In this document: one piece after another, positions 35,653-47,800 of the stretch | Layout: each line of letters begins with the position of its first letter | Numbering within the stretch: position 1 is the stretch's first letter | Assembly (NCBI RefSeq): GCF_037975245.1 | Contig: NC_092575.1 | Location: 14,986,310 to 15,050,309 of the forward strand | Origin: Apostichopus japonicus | Taxonomy: Eukaryota; Echinodermata; Holothuroidea; Aspidochirotida; Stichopodidae | Reading direction: 5' to 3' | Length of the DNA: 64,000 nucleotides | Notes under the pieces: model-generated | The model's database searches: none | Told to the model about the DNA's origin: nothing | What the model saw: only the letters and a program-made list of their open reading frames with translations | Program-made: the position numbers and the translations under genes

Positions 35653-38600
35653 CTGTAATGAAAATTGATCATTTTGTGGCTATTAATAAGTGGAATTGTC
35701 CAGCGGTTACAAATTAGGACATTATAAAAGCATATTTTTGCTGTTCCCATTAGATGCAAGAATTACTCTCAGAGGCAGACTTGACTGTTATACAAACACT
35801 GACCATATGAAACAAGAACGGCTTCTATTAAAATAATATTACAAAGAATACAAAAGCATAAAAGTGAAGATTTATAAACAGGGGATTACAATATTTAGTC
35901 TTATTTCATTTTTTCCTTGCTTCAACGCAAGTGGATTCCACCGTTTGACAGTAGCAAACAAGAACAGACATTTGCATTTTCTGAAAGAAGACTTTAAAAA
36001 TATGACCATCGAAGTCAATGCAGTGATTTACTGATGTGTAGGCAGTGGGAACTTTGATTTCGCGAGAAGATTTCTAAGCACTTGCATTTTTCGGCAAGAG
36101 GGCTAAAAATTGTGAAATATATATTTTTTACATCGTTGTTCAGTAATTTGTGTAGGGGGTTGAGCATGGCAAGAACTACAAACTTGAGATACATAACCCA
36201 ACATTTCTTATAAAGACGACTTTTTTTTTTTTTAACTATATTAAAGTTATATTTTCAAAACTATACTTGGATACTGCGTCCCAATAGCTTTAATAAAGCA
36301 AAACAATAAATTAAAGCAAAATAAAGCTTAACTCTTACTGACATTACAAAACAAAATTGGCACAAAGCCAAATTGCCACGACATTACCTAATTAACCTTA
36401 CCTTGCTAAGTACTAGCTGTATTCACAGCTACAAATACAAATGAACTGAGGATAAAAAGTCAAAACTTTATCACTACTTGTAGTAAGACTGAGTTGCCAT
36501 TAAGAAAAATTTTGCTTTTGTTTCTTAATATTTTTCTTGTACAAGATGCAGTTTTGAAGATAATATACTTAGGAATTAATAATACAGCTACCAATTTAGT
36601 TCATTCAGTGTGTTGTAGCATTTTTAAGAGTCGTTATTTTAAAATTACTATTAAAACAATTTTGTGTACAGTTGTATATGAACAAATGTGGTATCAATGC
36701 AATATTAAACACACAATCACTAAAATGAACCAAGATTTGTTTATCAACAGATGTACACCAAATTGATGCCTGTCAAATTTTTTTTTTGTGGAATGAGTTT
36801 TATAAATGGAAAACCAGTCAAACAATTTGAAATGTAGAAAGATGCATCTAAATCCTGAGTTTTCTTAATTAATACATAATTATTCATTCCTCCAAATTGC
36901 CTAGTCTCTGTAACTCCTCATTACCTACAGTACCTACACTACATATCAAACAATGCTAAATGACAAATATATATTATTTTCCTTTTGTACAGTATTTAAA
37001 CTTGCCTACGTTCAATTTCTTCATGTTTCTTGTTCTTTTCTGTACCAGCAAATAAGACAGCGAATGTAATTACTATTAAATAAATTTCTGTTTACCCTTA
37101 TTAATGTCTTAATTAAATCATGTTTTACTGTAGCTACCCAAGTCTCACATGGATGCCATTGGAGTTGCTATTTTCACATTTAGATGACTTTAATAACATC
37201 AAATAAAATAATCACCGCCTTGTTGTATCAATTGCATCCTGTACCATAAAATATACCCGTTTTTTGCTGTTTAATATTAAAAGAATAACAAGTTTTTTTT
37301 TTTTCATTTATTAATTCACTTAGCAATATTTTCTCTCTCCCTCCCTCCCTCCCTCAAACTGAAATTTTGGACTATCAAGCAGATATAAACAAGTCAATGT
37401 TAAAAAAAAAATCAGAAAGAAAAACGATCAAGTGAAAAAATGATTTTTTCACTCTATTGTTTCCTAACAATATTTTTGTATCATAAGTTTAAAGAGGAGA
37501 ATTCACTTTATAATAATTTATTGTAACTCATGAAGAGAGGTGAAAATAAGGTCTATATTTTTTTCGTGTTTTCAAAAATTGTGTCAGCTGTCATTTAATG
37601 TGATATACAAATCACTTAAATGAGCTTAAAATGTTAGCTCTTGTTTTAGATATCATCTTTTGAAATAAGAATTTATCATTCTGACGACCGATTCTGTATA
37701 TAACCAGAATGCAAAAATTCATTGTGGTTTCGATGATGTAACGAGCAGTTTTCTTCATGAATCTTACGTAATGTATAGTGAGGGACACTGAAGGTGTACG
37801 TGTTTAAAAGGGTTCACGATTTGACCTCTGATGACCCCAAATGACCTCTGATCCTGTATCTAACAAGGAGACCAGAGTTGACAGCCACATGATTGCACAG
37901 GTAACCACCACACTGGATACAGTTAAAGCATGAAAGATGAATCAAGGAAGCAGAGAAGGTTTCTTATGAAAATGAAGAGCAGCCATTAAGTATGGGTTGA
38001 AAAATGAAAACTATAATTACAATAGCACACAGATCCCTATACAAGGAAAGAACGTTGGTTTAAATACCAGTTTGAGAATCATTGATTACTAGTACCTATG
38101 ATGATGGTTGTTATATTAATTCATAATGTGACGAGAAATTTGAAGGGGATAGGAGGTGTATTTTGGGAGTGAGGGTGAAATTGGGGGGTGGGTGGTGGTG
38201 GTAGGTGAAGAGACTCACATTTGTGTTAGTGTACCGACCAAATTTTAATGTTTGCCTTCATTGACAGAACTACAGTTTGCTTGAGTATAAAAATGCAAAC
38301 TTTCCGATGGATCGGTGAGTAGGGTTAGGAAGCACGTCTTAAGACAGACAGACAGACAGACAGCCTTGGCAGATAATGCCTGGTGGAAAACATCAAACTT
38401 TTACAGCATCTACTTGTCAATAATGAAATAAAGTACATATTCAATATTGAAGAAGGAGGGATGGGGGGGGGCGCATCAGACAATTTTTAACCGAGTGAAT
38501 CCCTGTGGGGTACACTTTGCACATTTTAAAGGGGTTTGTTGGCAACATTAATCTTGGTGATGGCAGTGAAAGGAAGCCAATTCGGGGTGGGGGTGGAGGG

Positions 38601-39783
38601 GGCTTTTCCATTTTTTTCAAATATAAATGAAGACTTGTCCCCTCCCATGAAAAATAATTTTGAATGCATTAATATATTAACAGACTGTCACATTAATTTC
38701 CAAGAATTTCTCCAGTTTTTTACTTTCAAAACTCTGCTGTAGATAGTTAATTCAAACTAATAATCACCTTCAATAGGAGACCAATTTGCTACTTGACATT
38801 TCTTCCATATTTAGGTCGAGAAAAACGCCAAAGTTGACGTAATGCTCGAGTTGAACGGGTGGGTTATTTGTATAAAAAGATTTCCAACTTTTCCACTGCT
38901 TAACCATAACATGCAAGGTTAACTTAATCTGTAGAGCCTCAAAAATGTAGAGTGTCTGAGTTCTCCAAGAGGTATTTCATACCCTGCTCTCCACCACCCC
39001 AACCTCAGCCTCCCACCCCACCCCCCTCACCTCAAATTACTGCCTATACTAGCTGCAGATGGCAAATTAAATACCAACTAGTAGTCCTAAGTGGTGAAAC
39101 TCTCTAGATGTAATACTATGCACACATAAGGAAAATTAAAATTGAAGGTATCGCAAAAAGCAAGGAGGGAATTGCCTACAGGCGCAGGGAAGAAGCACTA
39201 TAACCCTTATGTGAATGAAAAAATGATAAAAAATAAAAAAAGAAGAATAAAAAAATGAAAATAGAATAAAAATAAAAACACGAAACACTTATGCAAGCAC
39301 TCGGTTCAGGCAAATTAACAGTTTTGTGGCGTCATTGAAAGTAACGACAAAAACTGTACAAGTAGGTGAACAGATTTTTGGGGGGGGGGGAACACATAAT
39401 AGAACCCTTCAAAATAGGAAAATTGGCCTGGGTACAACAAGATGAGCAAGTATGTATAAAATCTCAGAACATCAAGTTTAGAGCATGTCTTGCACAGTGG
39501 CTAAGGATCAAGCCTCGCGCATCCACACTTACTTATTTCGAGTTACTATAGAGCATGGGTACATGATGAGTTGAAATTATCAAGTGGTTGTTTTCAACAA
39601 AGGAGAGAAATATACATTCCTTAAGGATGTGTTTTACACATGTATACATCCGTACACACTGACAAGTCTACCAAATCACTCAGCACCAATTTCTTTTTTT
39701 GATCAGACCCTGATATAATCAGTAGATACGAGGCAGAAAGATTGACACAGCAGCCGAGACATCTGGCGGCCATTGAATGTCAA

Positions 39784-39789
39784 TTTATT
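39784..39789 (-). terminator. Candidate poly(A) signal of TLCD copy B
   Basis: AATAAA on the - strand about 92 bp after the stop codon, a spacing like that in copy A. Confidence 0.5.
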
Positions 39790-39880
39790 TCAGCACGGCT
39801 CCAGTTAAGTCTTGGCCAAAGGTATCTTTCCTGCCAAATCCTACCGATATCAGAGCGAGAAGGGGAGGTGGAGGGGATTC

Positions 39881-40270
39881 TCAATTGCTGACGAGGACCT
39901 CCCTTTGATTCTGGCCGTTCTTCGACTGAAAGACGTCGGATTTCAGAAGCCTCCAAAATAAGATGACGTTGATGACGGCCATGGCGGCGATTAAGGGAAC
40001 CATGCACTCCAGGACCCTCGTGTAGAGTATCGACCGATTTACGAACATGAAGGCAAAGAAGTATGTGATCAGACCGAACCGTAGGACCACAAAGGAGACC
40101 AGGTTAGCACCGCGGACGACACGGAAGATGGCCGACGACTTCTCGATCCCTGCCATGAGGAGCAGTTGCCTCCCGTGCAGGAACACGCTGTTCACCTCCA
40201 CCAGGAGGGCTAGCACCGCGCACGGCGTACAGTAAGAATGGTAAAGAAGATAGAGAAATGAACCCATCAC
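39881..40270 (-). CDS. TLC-domain protein (TLCD1/TLCD2 family), copy B, last exon
   Basis: This 390-bp coding part (129 codons plus TGA) has acceptor ctccctacag above it. It encodes VMGSFLYLLYHSYCTP, then LLVEVNSVFLHGRQLLLMAG, then hydrophobic helices (NLVSFVVLRFGLITYFFAF; CMVPLIAAMAVINVILFWR), ending RLLKSDVFQ and a polar tail closing LVSN. The EVNS.FLH.RQLL.M block is shared with copy A (GEVNSIFLHARQLMLM) and recalls LLVE.... in human TLCD1 and TLCD2. It is markedly GC-richer than copy A, although the two exons have identical length. The VMGSF start is closer to TLCD1, the rest to both. The role is inferred from the family: control of membrane phospholipid composition. Confidence 0.88.
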   Translation of the reverse strand: MMGSFLYLLYHSYCTPCAVLALLVEVNSVFLHGRQLLLMAGIEKSSAIFRVVRGANLVSFVVLRFGLITYFFAFMFVNRSILYTRVLECMVPLIAAMAVINVILFWRLLKSDVFQSKNGQNQREVLVSN

Positions 40271-41717
40271 CTGTAGGGAGATACAAAAAAAAATGTTGTT
40301 AAGCACGTGAAAGTGTGGAAGACGAAGATGGTTTCAATAGTCTGCTGTTACTCCTGATTTGATAAGTCTTTTAAAGACTTTGTACGAGACTTCCTCTCCC
40401 ATTGTATAGAATTGGCGATAAAACAAATAAATGAATCAAACTCTGTATGAACTCAAATTTTATGAATCTTTGAAAGAATATTTATATAGCCTATATATTT
40501 AAACCATCTTTTGAATGAGTGACTCAGGGAATATTTTAGTAAAAAATTTTGTTTTCTTTGGCAAAAGCACTATGATGGGCAATGAAATTTTGTCTCTTTT
40601 AACATACTTATGGCTCAATGGGTACAAGAACTGCTGTTTGGATCTTTGCACTTGTTATAGCAAGTTTGCCCATTTTGCTTGGCATTTTATAGCGATGCTA
40701 TTACGGATACTGTCACTGTCGCTATGCCAGTGGCCAGACCAGCTAAATTTGCAGCTTTTGGAAACCACCTTTCAGCTCTTCATAAACACCTCTGTCTTTA
40801 CAAATTTGACTTTCTTGATGTTGCCAGGGAATTTAATTATTTTATAGGATTGAAGCATTTCACTTTCAAATTTTTTCAAAACATGATAAAAAATGGTATT
40901 ACAGCCAGCAAAAAAAACATCTGTCCTAAATATCAAGCGTAATTTGTCATAAAACATTATTTTGGTTATTGTTTCTTGAACCGACCATCGAGTGAGGTCA
41001 AAGAAGTGCAGAAGAATACAAAATCGACATGAAAGCTCAGGCCTAAATACACAAGCTGCACAATGCACAAAGAAATGATTACTTCTGAATAAGATCATTC
41101 AAATATTAAAAGCAACAGGTGCACTAGGACTACAACTGCTAAAAATTTGGTTTGCACAACTATAAAACCAATCTAGACCTGACTGAGTTGGGGCTAAAGT
41201 AACCCAGGGAATAATGGTTCAATACCCTCTAGAGAACAGATCATGAAAGAGACTAATAACAGAAACTGGATTGGCCCATCGATAATTTTATTAATTGATA
41301 CCCAACTGTTGACATTCACAGATTCAGGAAACATACTACTGTACGCATGTTTGCAAAGATCTGTTATCTACAGTATGCAGTAGATGCAGTGTTCTCACAA
41401 CAAAGATCTAAATTTAGGCTGATCTGGGAAAACCTTAACAACTTTCAAAAGGAAACTTTCCAGCCCAGAAGTCTATCAAAGTACCCTCACAGTAACTGGT
41501 GCGGTGCTATTTATAACTGGCGCGTTAATCACGATCGGTGCTATTCATAGTTTGGTGCTATTAATAGCTCAATGCTCTAAAATAGCATACAACTCACTCC
41601 AGGGGCCTGCATCCTGACCAATCTACAGTTTATATATGTACATGATTCTGAAATGAAACAGAGTAACTGGCCTCATTAATTTAAAATCTGAATAAAATTG
41701 TCTAACTTGATACTTAC
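40271..41717 (-). other. Last intron of TLCD copy B
   Basis: Phase-0 intron, donor gtaagt below 41718. No exon or known repeat is recognised; the frames at 40515-40942 (+) and 40772-41098 (-) carry no domain. Confidence 0.7.
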
Positions 41718-41800
41718 GAGGCCATGATGTAAGAGCACAGGCCATGCTCTTTGCAGAGTTCCAAACAATAATAGGTCAAATCCATCGTAGAAGAAGTAAC
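41718..41800 (-). CDS. TLC-domain protein (TLCD1/TLCD2 family), copy B, exon with the HH motif
   Basis: This 83-bp exon has acceptor cctctctctgtag and donor gtaagtat. After completing the split Gly it reads YFFYDGFDLLLFGTLQRAW, then PVLLHHGL: the GYF.YD..D.L ... W..L.HH core of TLC proteins. Junctions with 42789-42871 (Gly) and 39881-40270 (HHGL-VMGSF) keep frame and give no gap against copy A or human TLCD2. A triple DR1 array starts 19 bp upstream of the acceptor side. Confidence 0.9.
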
Positions 41801-42788
41801 CTACAGAGAGAGGATAAGAGGTCAAAGGTCAAAAGGGTAAGAGGTCAAAGGTCAAAAGGATAAGAGGTCAAAGGTCATACCAAATGAAGTCAGCCTAAGG
41901 GCAGCTGTTGAAGTGTACCATACCCTTTAGTGTGTGCGCATACACACCAAAAATTTGTTGCATTGATGACAAAACTGATGAATGTTTAACAGAATGGATG
42001 GGAAAGAGAGGTACGTACGTGTTCAAGGGATTTCAATGGAAACTTAAACACACATACAGTAGATATATATGACAGTGTGAAATAAAAATGAACATTGACA
42101 CTTGATATTGAAACTTTAAGTTGAGTTAGTGTATGGCGTTGCTTTGCTTGATAACTTTCTAATGCTAAGAGCAAACACATTCTATAAAAAAAAACGATGA
42201 TTTTTGTTTGTTTTAATAATTTGTTAAGACCAATGTCATCATCCTTCAGAGCTCTTGCATAGTATTCAAAGTTGGGGAGAACAACAAAAACTCAATAAAT
42301 CATTCAAAAGATACCATGTCTTTTATTATTAATATTATTATTTTCAATATCCAAAAAATCCTAAAACCCTCAAAATGGCTACACCAAAAAGTTGATTGCT
42401 AAATTATTGCCTTGATTAGAATTTAGAACATTCCTATAATGATCCCCAAGTTTTGTTCTTTATTTAAAAGCTTTAATAAAAGGTCTCAATTACAGTAAAT
42501 ACGCCACATTTAATGGTGAGGAAGAGCTAATACAAAGTTTCAATGGATTGAACTTTAATCCAATGGATTTAACTGATTAAATCCAATGGATTTTAGTACA
42601 AAAGGTATCAATTAAAACAGAAAATAGCTGGCATTGATCTAGTTTAGAAGCCATCAAGAAACTATATGGTAAGAGTAGTTACTTTACTTGTAAAGAAAAT
42701 AGGCAATTTGATTTATAAGAAAAATCTTTGTGGGAACTGGGAAGCGAGGATGGGATGGAATCAAGGGATGAAGGAAGGTAGAACTTAC
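41801..42788 (-). other. Intron of TLCD copy B
   Basis: Phase-1 intron, donor gtaagt below 42789. It contains the triple DR1 array near its 3' end and is otherwise AT-rich without a recognised gene. Confidence 0.75.
41819..41877 (+). promoter_or_regulatory. Three perfect DR1 nuclear-receptor sites at 23-bp spacing
   Basis: AGGTCA-A-AGGTCA occurs exactly at 41819-41831, 41842-41854 and 41865-41877, separated by a-rich 10-bp linkers. DR1 is the established target of HNF4, RXR homodimers, PPAR/RXR and COUP-TF. On the - strand the same array reads as TGACCTTTGACC, so it also lies in the pyrimidine-rich region before the acceptor at 41801. Binding in vivo is inference. Confidence 0.5.
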
Positions 42789-42871
42789 CAACAGACAAGG
42801 CAATGAGGAACTCCGCTAGTTTGGCTGAGGAGTGGATGAGGTCACCACGGAGTTCTGGGTACCGGACGATA
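42789..42871 (-). CDS. TLC-domain protein (TLCD1/TLCD2 family), copy B, exon before the HH exon
   Basis: This 83-bp exon has acceptor catttcgcag and donor gtaagttc. It takes two bases of a codon from upstream and then encodes IVRYPELRGDLIHSSAKLA, then EFLIALSV plus the first base of Gly. YPEL ... LIH matches the TLCD2 segment that precedes the GYF motif. It aligns residue for residue with copy A's exon (YLVWPEIAADMID). The upstream N-terminal exon is not identified with confidence; 45077-45110 is a candidate. Confidence 0.87.
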
Positions 42872-43549
42872 CTGCGAAATGGAGTGAGATGACACATGTG
42901 TACATGTAATATCACATGAAATGGCGGTAGAAGGATGGTCGTGGTTACTTAAATATATATGTATGTGATATGTCACTGTGTGGTTAAAATACATACATGT
43001 AAAGGTACATTATGGATATTCATGTTATGGACAAATTAACTGCATGCAAATTTATCTGTCTTATATACTATATATATTACAAAAATTTACAGTGGTACAG
43101 TAGATTTGGACTTTTGGAACAGGGAAGTGGATATGGTGATCATAATTCAGGTCAATGGGGGGTGCGGCTGAGCTAAAACGGTACCAACTAATTATAGCCT
43201 AGGTAGATTTTGAGTTCATGTGTTCAAAGGAGACGGGTAAGAGAGGGTCGAGAGAAGTAAATCAGGGGCTCATCAAGTGGACCATTAAGGCTCAAGAGGC
43301 GTCCTACCTTGCACATTGCTCAATCTAAATATGCTCTTTGGTTCTGAAACCAATGTTTCACCTTAGTCCTCCAAGCAAATTAATTGAGAAGACCCCCTCC
43401 CAACCCCCCCCTCTGTCCATGACCCCCCCCTCTATCCATGACATGAAACCTTAGCCACAGTACACTTCCCACAGATATACATTATTATACTTCAACACTA
43501 AATTTAACATGCATACGTATCTGTGCTGCATGCATATATACATATATAC

Positions 43550-43558
43550 TGTATATAA

Positions 43559-43622
<64 letters not shown>
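43550..43622. repeat. (TA)n tract with interruptions
   Basis: Alternating TA broken by taaatata. Confidence 0.95.
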
Positions 43623-43625
<3 letters not shown>

Positions 43626-45076
43626 CGTATATACTATACAATATCTAAATGTATGCTAAAGTTACAGGTACCTGTTAATAAAATAAATATAAAAAATAAA
43701 AACCTTACAGATCGCTTACAGTATTGTAACTTGTCATTGACTTATTGTAGCACACTGTCGCAGGGCAATACCAGCAAAAATTGCAGACTTTCGTACTGAA
43801 TAATATCTGGTTAATGTCTGGCTTACTTCAATAATCTTTGAGAGGTTGTATGTGCACAGTACTCTAAAAAGGTTGTTAAATGTCATGGGCCATGACCAGT
43901 TCAGGTGTACTTTCAGTTGGAAAACGAAAAAGAAACAGTTTTCTTGTGCATTCATGTTTGGAAACCCTGATAGTGGTTAAGTCCAGTACTGAGATCTATG
44001 TTTTAATATCTCCTGCATAAGCCCAAGCATCAAGAGTTGTCTCCATGGAAACCAGTAATACATCTTGTGACTCAAAGCAGTGGTTTATAGAATTTGGTCT
44101 TCCCTTTTCATTCCATTTTTCAAGACTTAAAATCTGATGAGTATATAGTTTGCAAATATCACGCATGAACGCAATATTGATCAAAACTTTACTTAAAAAC
44201 ACCATTCAGATGTCTTCACAATGAGAGACATTAATAATACCGTTCTACAGTAGAACTTTCAAGACCATCAACATACTTAGAAAATGCCAACAAATTCAAT
44301 ATTCCAAAACTAAGAAACTGATACTACTAATCAGGGAAAATGGTACAATAACTGATCAAATTAGTACAATTGGTTAGATAGGATAGATGGAAAAGGGATT
44401 TTAAGAAGATTGGAGACTGCAGGTAAAAGAGGATTTTCCCTGGTGCCAAGCCCCCCTCAACCCCCCCCCCACCCACCCCCCTTCCAACTGAAGTGAATCC
44501 AGTTTCTCTGTCTGTTTCTTGCTAAATATCATCTTCCATTTACTAATAGTAACTTTTTGTTTTTGTACATGTACCCTAATATTTAACCTTCATCATTTCA
44601 TAATCTTATCGGGTTTTTCCCACAAGTTTTTCCCTAACTGAAGGTGCTGCTCAAACTGGAATAGAGATTCCCTAGGTACCCACCCGAGATTAGTGAAGTA
44701 CCATTCTTGAACGAGTACATAAGTCCCACAGTAGATTTACAGTTTTACCTACAGTACATGCTGATAATGTTGGTACAACAAATGTCCAACTCAAAAGCAA
44801 AGACATGTGTTGTTGTTGTTTATGGATGCACATAGTTATTGAAAAAAAAAAAATTTGAATTTGACTGAAAAAGTTTGTATATTTATCACTGTACGTAGGC
44901 TGTAGCATGTACTTTTGTGTTCATATACTAATGTATACAGAATCCACAGTTTGTATTTGAACCTATACAAACAACATTGCTGCGTTCAAAGATATGCATA
45001 TGTATGTAAATATGTATACATACTTATAACCTCATCTCGTATATTTGGTATTCCTAAGTTTAAAACGAGCACTCAC

Positions 45077-45110
45077 ATCACGACCCCGAAGTACTGATTC
45101 CAGGGTCCGA
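45077..45110 (-). CDS. Candidate 34-bp upstream exon of TLCD copy B
   Basis: A 34-bp segment on the - strand between ctctgcag and gtgagtgc. In the one frame that joins the 42789-42871 exon correctly (phase 2) it reads GPWNQYFGVV and then a split Ile. The hydrophobic run before YPEL agrees with the helix end preceding the PD/PE pair in TLCD1 and TLCD2. It would join the copy A exon equally well. The acceptor tract is weak and the segment is very short, so it may be chance. Confidence 0.3.
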
Positions 45111-46854
45111 CTGCAGAGTTTTATTAATGTGATCAGTTTGGATATCAACACATCAATTCAAACTAAACATCTTCTGGTGTACAGTATGCAGCCAGCATAC
45201 AATAGGAAGGTCTCAATCCTGCCTAACCACAATTGCCTTCAAATGTTTTTAGCTATTTATGGCGTAAGTTGCTACAATTAGGCTTCACAAGTACTTTTAC
45301 TGTCCAGATACAGTATGAATTCTGTACGTCCAAGCTATTTCGTGACATTGAGGAGTGTTAAAACAACACAAATTACTTATCAGGGCTTGAAGTTTTAGGA
45401 TATAGATCCAGAATTGAAAAGGCAATTTCTTTGGGGCAAGTTAGAGAAGATACTGTCTTGAAATGGCCGAGTAGCATGGTAAGTTTTCAGCTTTCAAAAG
45501 GGCACAAAGGAAATTTTCAAACTGAAAAAGGTCACCAAGGCTTTCTTTTCAAAAAGTGATAAAAAAAAAACACATGACAGAAAAACCAGAGTGTATCACT
45601 TTTGTCCTTCTGTTACAATGTTTGAGTTAGCGTATATATTCTCTTAGTCAGACAGACTGACATGTAAATGCAGTAGATAAATGCTATAGCATTTTAGAAC
45701 CTTCCCCACTGCGGGTTAGTTAGCTGTTCAGAGATGCTAACCTCTTGACACAAAAAAAAAAAACAGACTGAATATCCTAAAAAATCAGATTTTGGAGAGA
45801 AAAATCAGATTTTCACGAAAACTCGACACTACCACTGGCCCGGGGCCAGTAAAATGTCAGAAAAATGTTTTACTGGTAAGAACGGGCAAGTAAAATGTTT
45901 GCTTTTTCATTAACATTTAATGAGAAAATTGTAAAGCTGCCAATTCCGCGTATTTCCCGCCCATTTAGGCTCGTTGTTCAACGTGTTTGTAGGGGTTTGG
46001 GGGGTTACTTGTACATGTTTCTATGCGATTCCTTTTTCTTTCTTTTTTTTGAAAGATGAAAAATTGTATTTTCAAGAGGCAATACCATATTATCGTATTT
46101 CACTTGTTTTATAGTACTAAATACGATAAAATCGTACTGGTTGGCATCTCTGGCTGTTTGTTGGTACAAAGAGGGTGCTGTACCTACCAGCCTACACCAT
46201 GCACATTGCCCAATGTATTTAAGGCATTAACTGTGAGATTTTTGACACCCTGTCCATTTATCACAACCGATGTTTCTCTACGGCCCTCAGAGAAATTTAA
46301 TTGATAACCCTGGCCTTCGGAACTTGAACAATGACAACAATATACATACTGTAGGGTATCTGCCATGACATGGTAACAGCCCTTTTGCTCCTGGACATTG
46401 GTAACAGATTTGTACGATAAAAGTCAGACAAGTTCCACGCTGCACCAAGTCTTCAAAGTTGATCCGTGCAGTAATACAGGAAATTGAGCGACTTGAAGTG
46501 CATGATGTGTGTACAGTAGTCTATCATGTTACCGGGGAAATGTTCCACAATATAGCTCCTCGAGATTTCCTTTTTGCTATGGACTTATTACGTCAACCAT
46601 GAAATATGAAACATTTGTCGGTAATCACCTCATTTCTCAATGTACGATATTATAAATGCCCAACTTATTCTTTCGTCTATTGCACTAACTTGCTCTAGCC
46701 CCCGCGCTGCACGCCGCACGCTACACCGCTAATCACTTCCCGACGCAACTCGCGATCCACTGTCGTCGTGAAGTGGAAAAATCTTGAATCGGAGGGCAGT
46801 GTACTTTTTGGCTTCAAGACCATACGACTGATCCATCTATCCTACTGTACCTAT

Positions 46855-47800
46855 AGCCCTGATTCCTACTCACTTTAAATTGTTGATTAGTTCCCAGCAT
46901 GATATCATGAAGCTATTATAGACCAGCCCTGATTCCTGCTCTGTTTAATGATTGTGTTGGTTGGCTCCCAGCATGATTCATGAAGCTATTATATACAAGC
47001 CCTGATTCCTGCTCACTTTAAGTGATTGTGTTGGTTGGTTCCCAGCAGGATTCATGAAGCTTAATAGACAAGCTCCTTTTCCTTCTCATTTTAATGATTG
47101 TGTTGGTTGGCTCCCAGCAGGGTTCATGAAGCTTATTAGACCAGCCCTAATTCCTGCTCTGTTTAATGATTGTGTTGGTTGGCTCCCAGCAGGATTCATG
47201 AAGCTCAATAGACAAGCCCTGATTCCTACTCACTTTAAATTATTGTTGGTTGGTTCCCAGCAGGATTCATGAAGCTTAATAGACAAGCTCTGATTCTTGC
47301 TCACTTTAATGATTGTGTTGATTGGCTCCCAGCATGATTCATGAAGCTAGACAAGCCCTGATTCCTGCTCACTTAAATGATTGTGTTTGGTTGGTTCCCA
47401 GCATGATTCATGAAGCTTAATTAGACCAGCCCTGATTCCTACTCACTTTAAATTATTGTTGGTTGCTTCCCAGCAGGATTCATGAAGCTAGACAAGCCCT
47501 GATTCCTGCTCACTTAAATGATTGTGTTTGGTTGGCTCCCAGCAGGGTTCATGAAACTTAATTAGACCAGCCCTGATTCCTGCTCTGTTTAATGATTGTG
47601 TTGTTTGGTTCCCAGCAGGATTAATGAAGCTCAATAGACAAGCCCTGATTCCTACTCACTTTAAATTATTGTTGGTTGGTTCCCAGCAGGATTCATGAAG
47701 CTTAATAGATAAGCCCCGATTCCTGCTCATGTTAATGATTGTGTTGGTTGGTTCCCAGCATGATTCATGAAGCTTAAATAGACATGCCCTGATTCCTGCT
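46855..47800 (+). repeat. Minisatellite, about 12 units of 70-85 bp
   Basis: Each unit contains agccctgattcctgctcact, then tttaatgattgtgttggttgg, then cccagcaggattcatgaagc. Frames at 47054-47272 (+) and 47656-47892 (-) are translations of the array. Confidence 0.92.

Larger units (their letters stand above)
29628..39783. other. Spacer between TLCD copies, or 5' intron of copy A
   Basis: About 10 kb without a confident exon. It holds a TIR element (31892-32237), short microsatellites (CCCT at about 37335, GACA at about 38345), many C- and T-rich runs and one orphan exon-like segment (35571-35652). Open frames on both strands carry no domain. Confidence 0.5.
42872..46850. other. Upstream of TLCD copy B (5' intron or intergenic)
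   Basis: AT-rich with a (TA)n tract (43550-43622), C-rich runs (43390-43436, 44450-44482), a 17-bp palindrome ACTGGCCCGGGGCCAGT at 45834-45850, and the candidate mini-exon at 45077-45110. No other exon is recognised. Confidence 0.5.
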
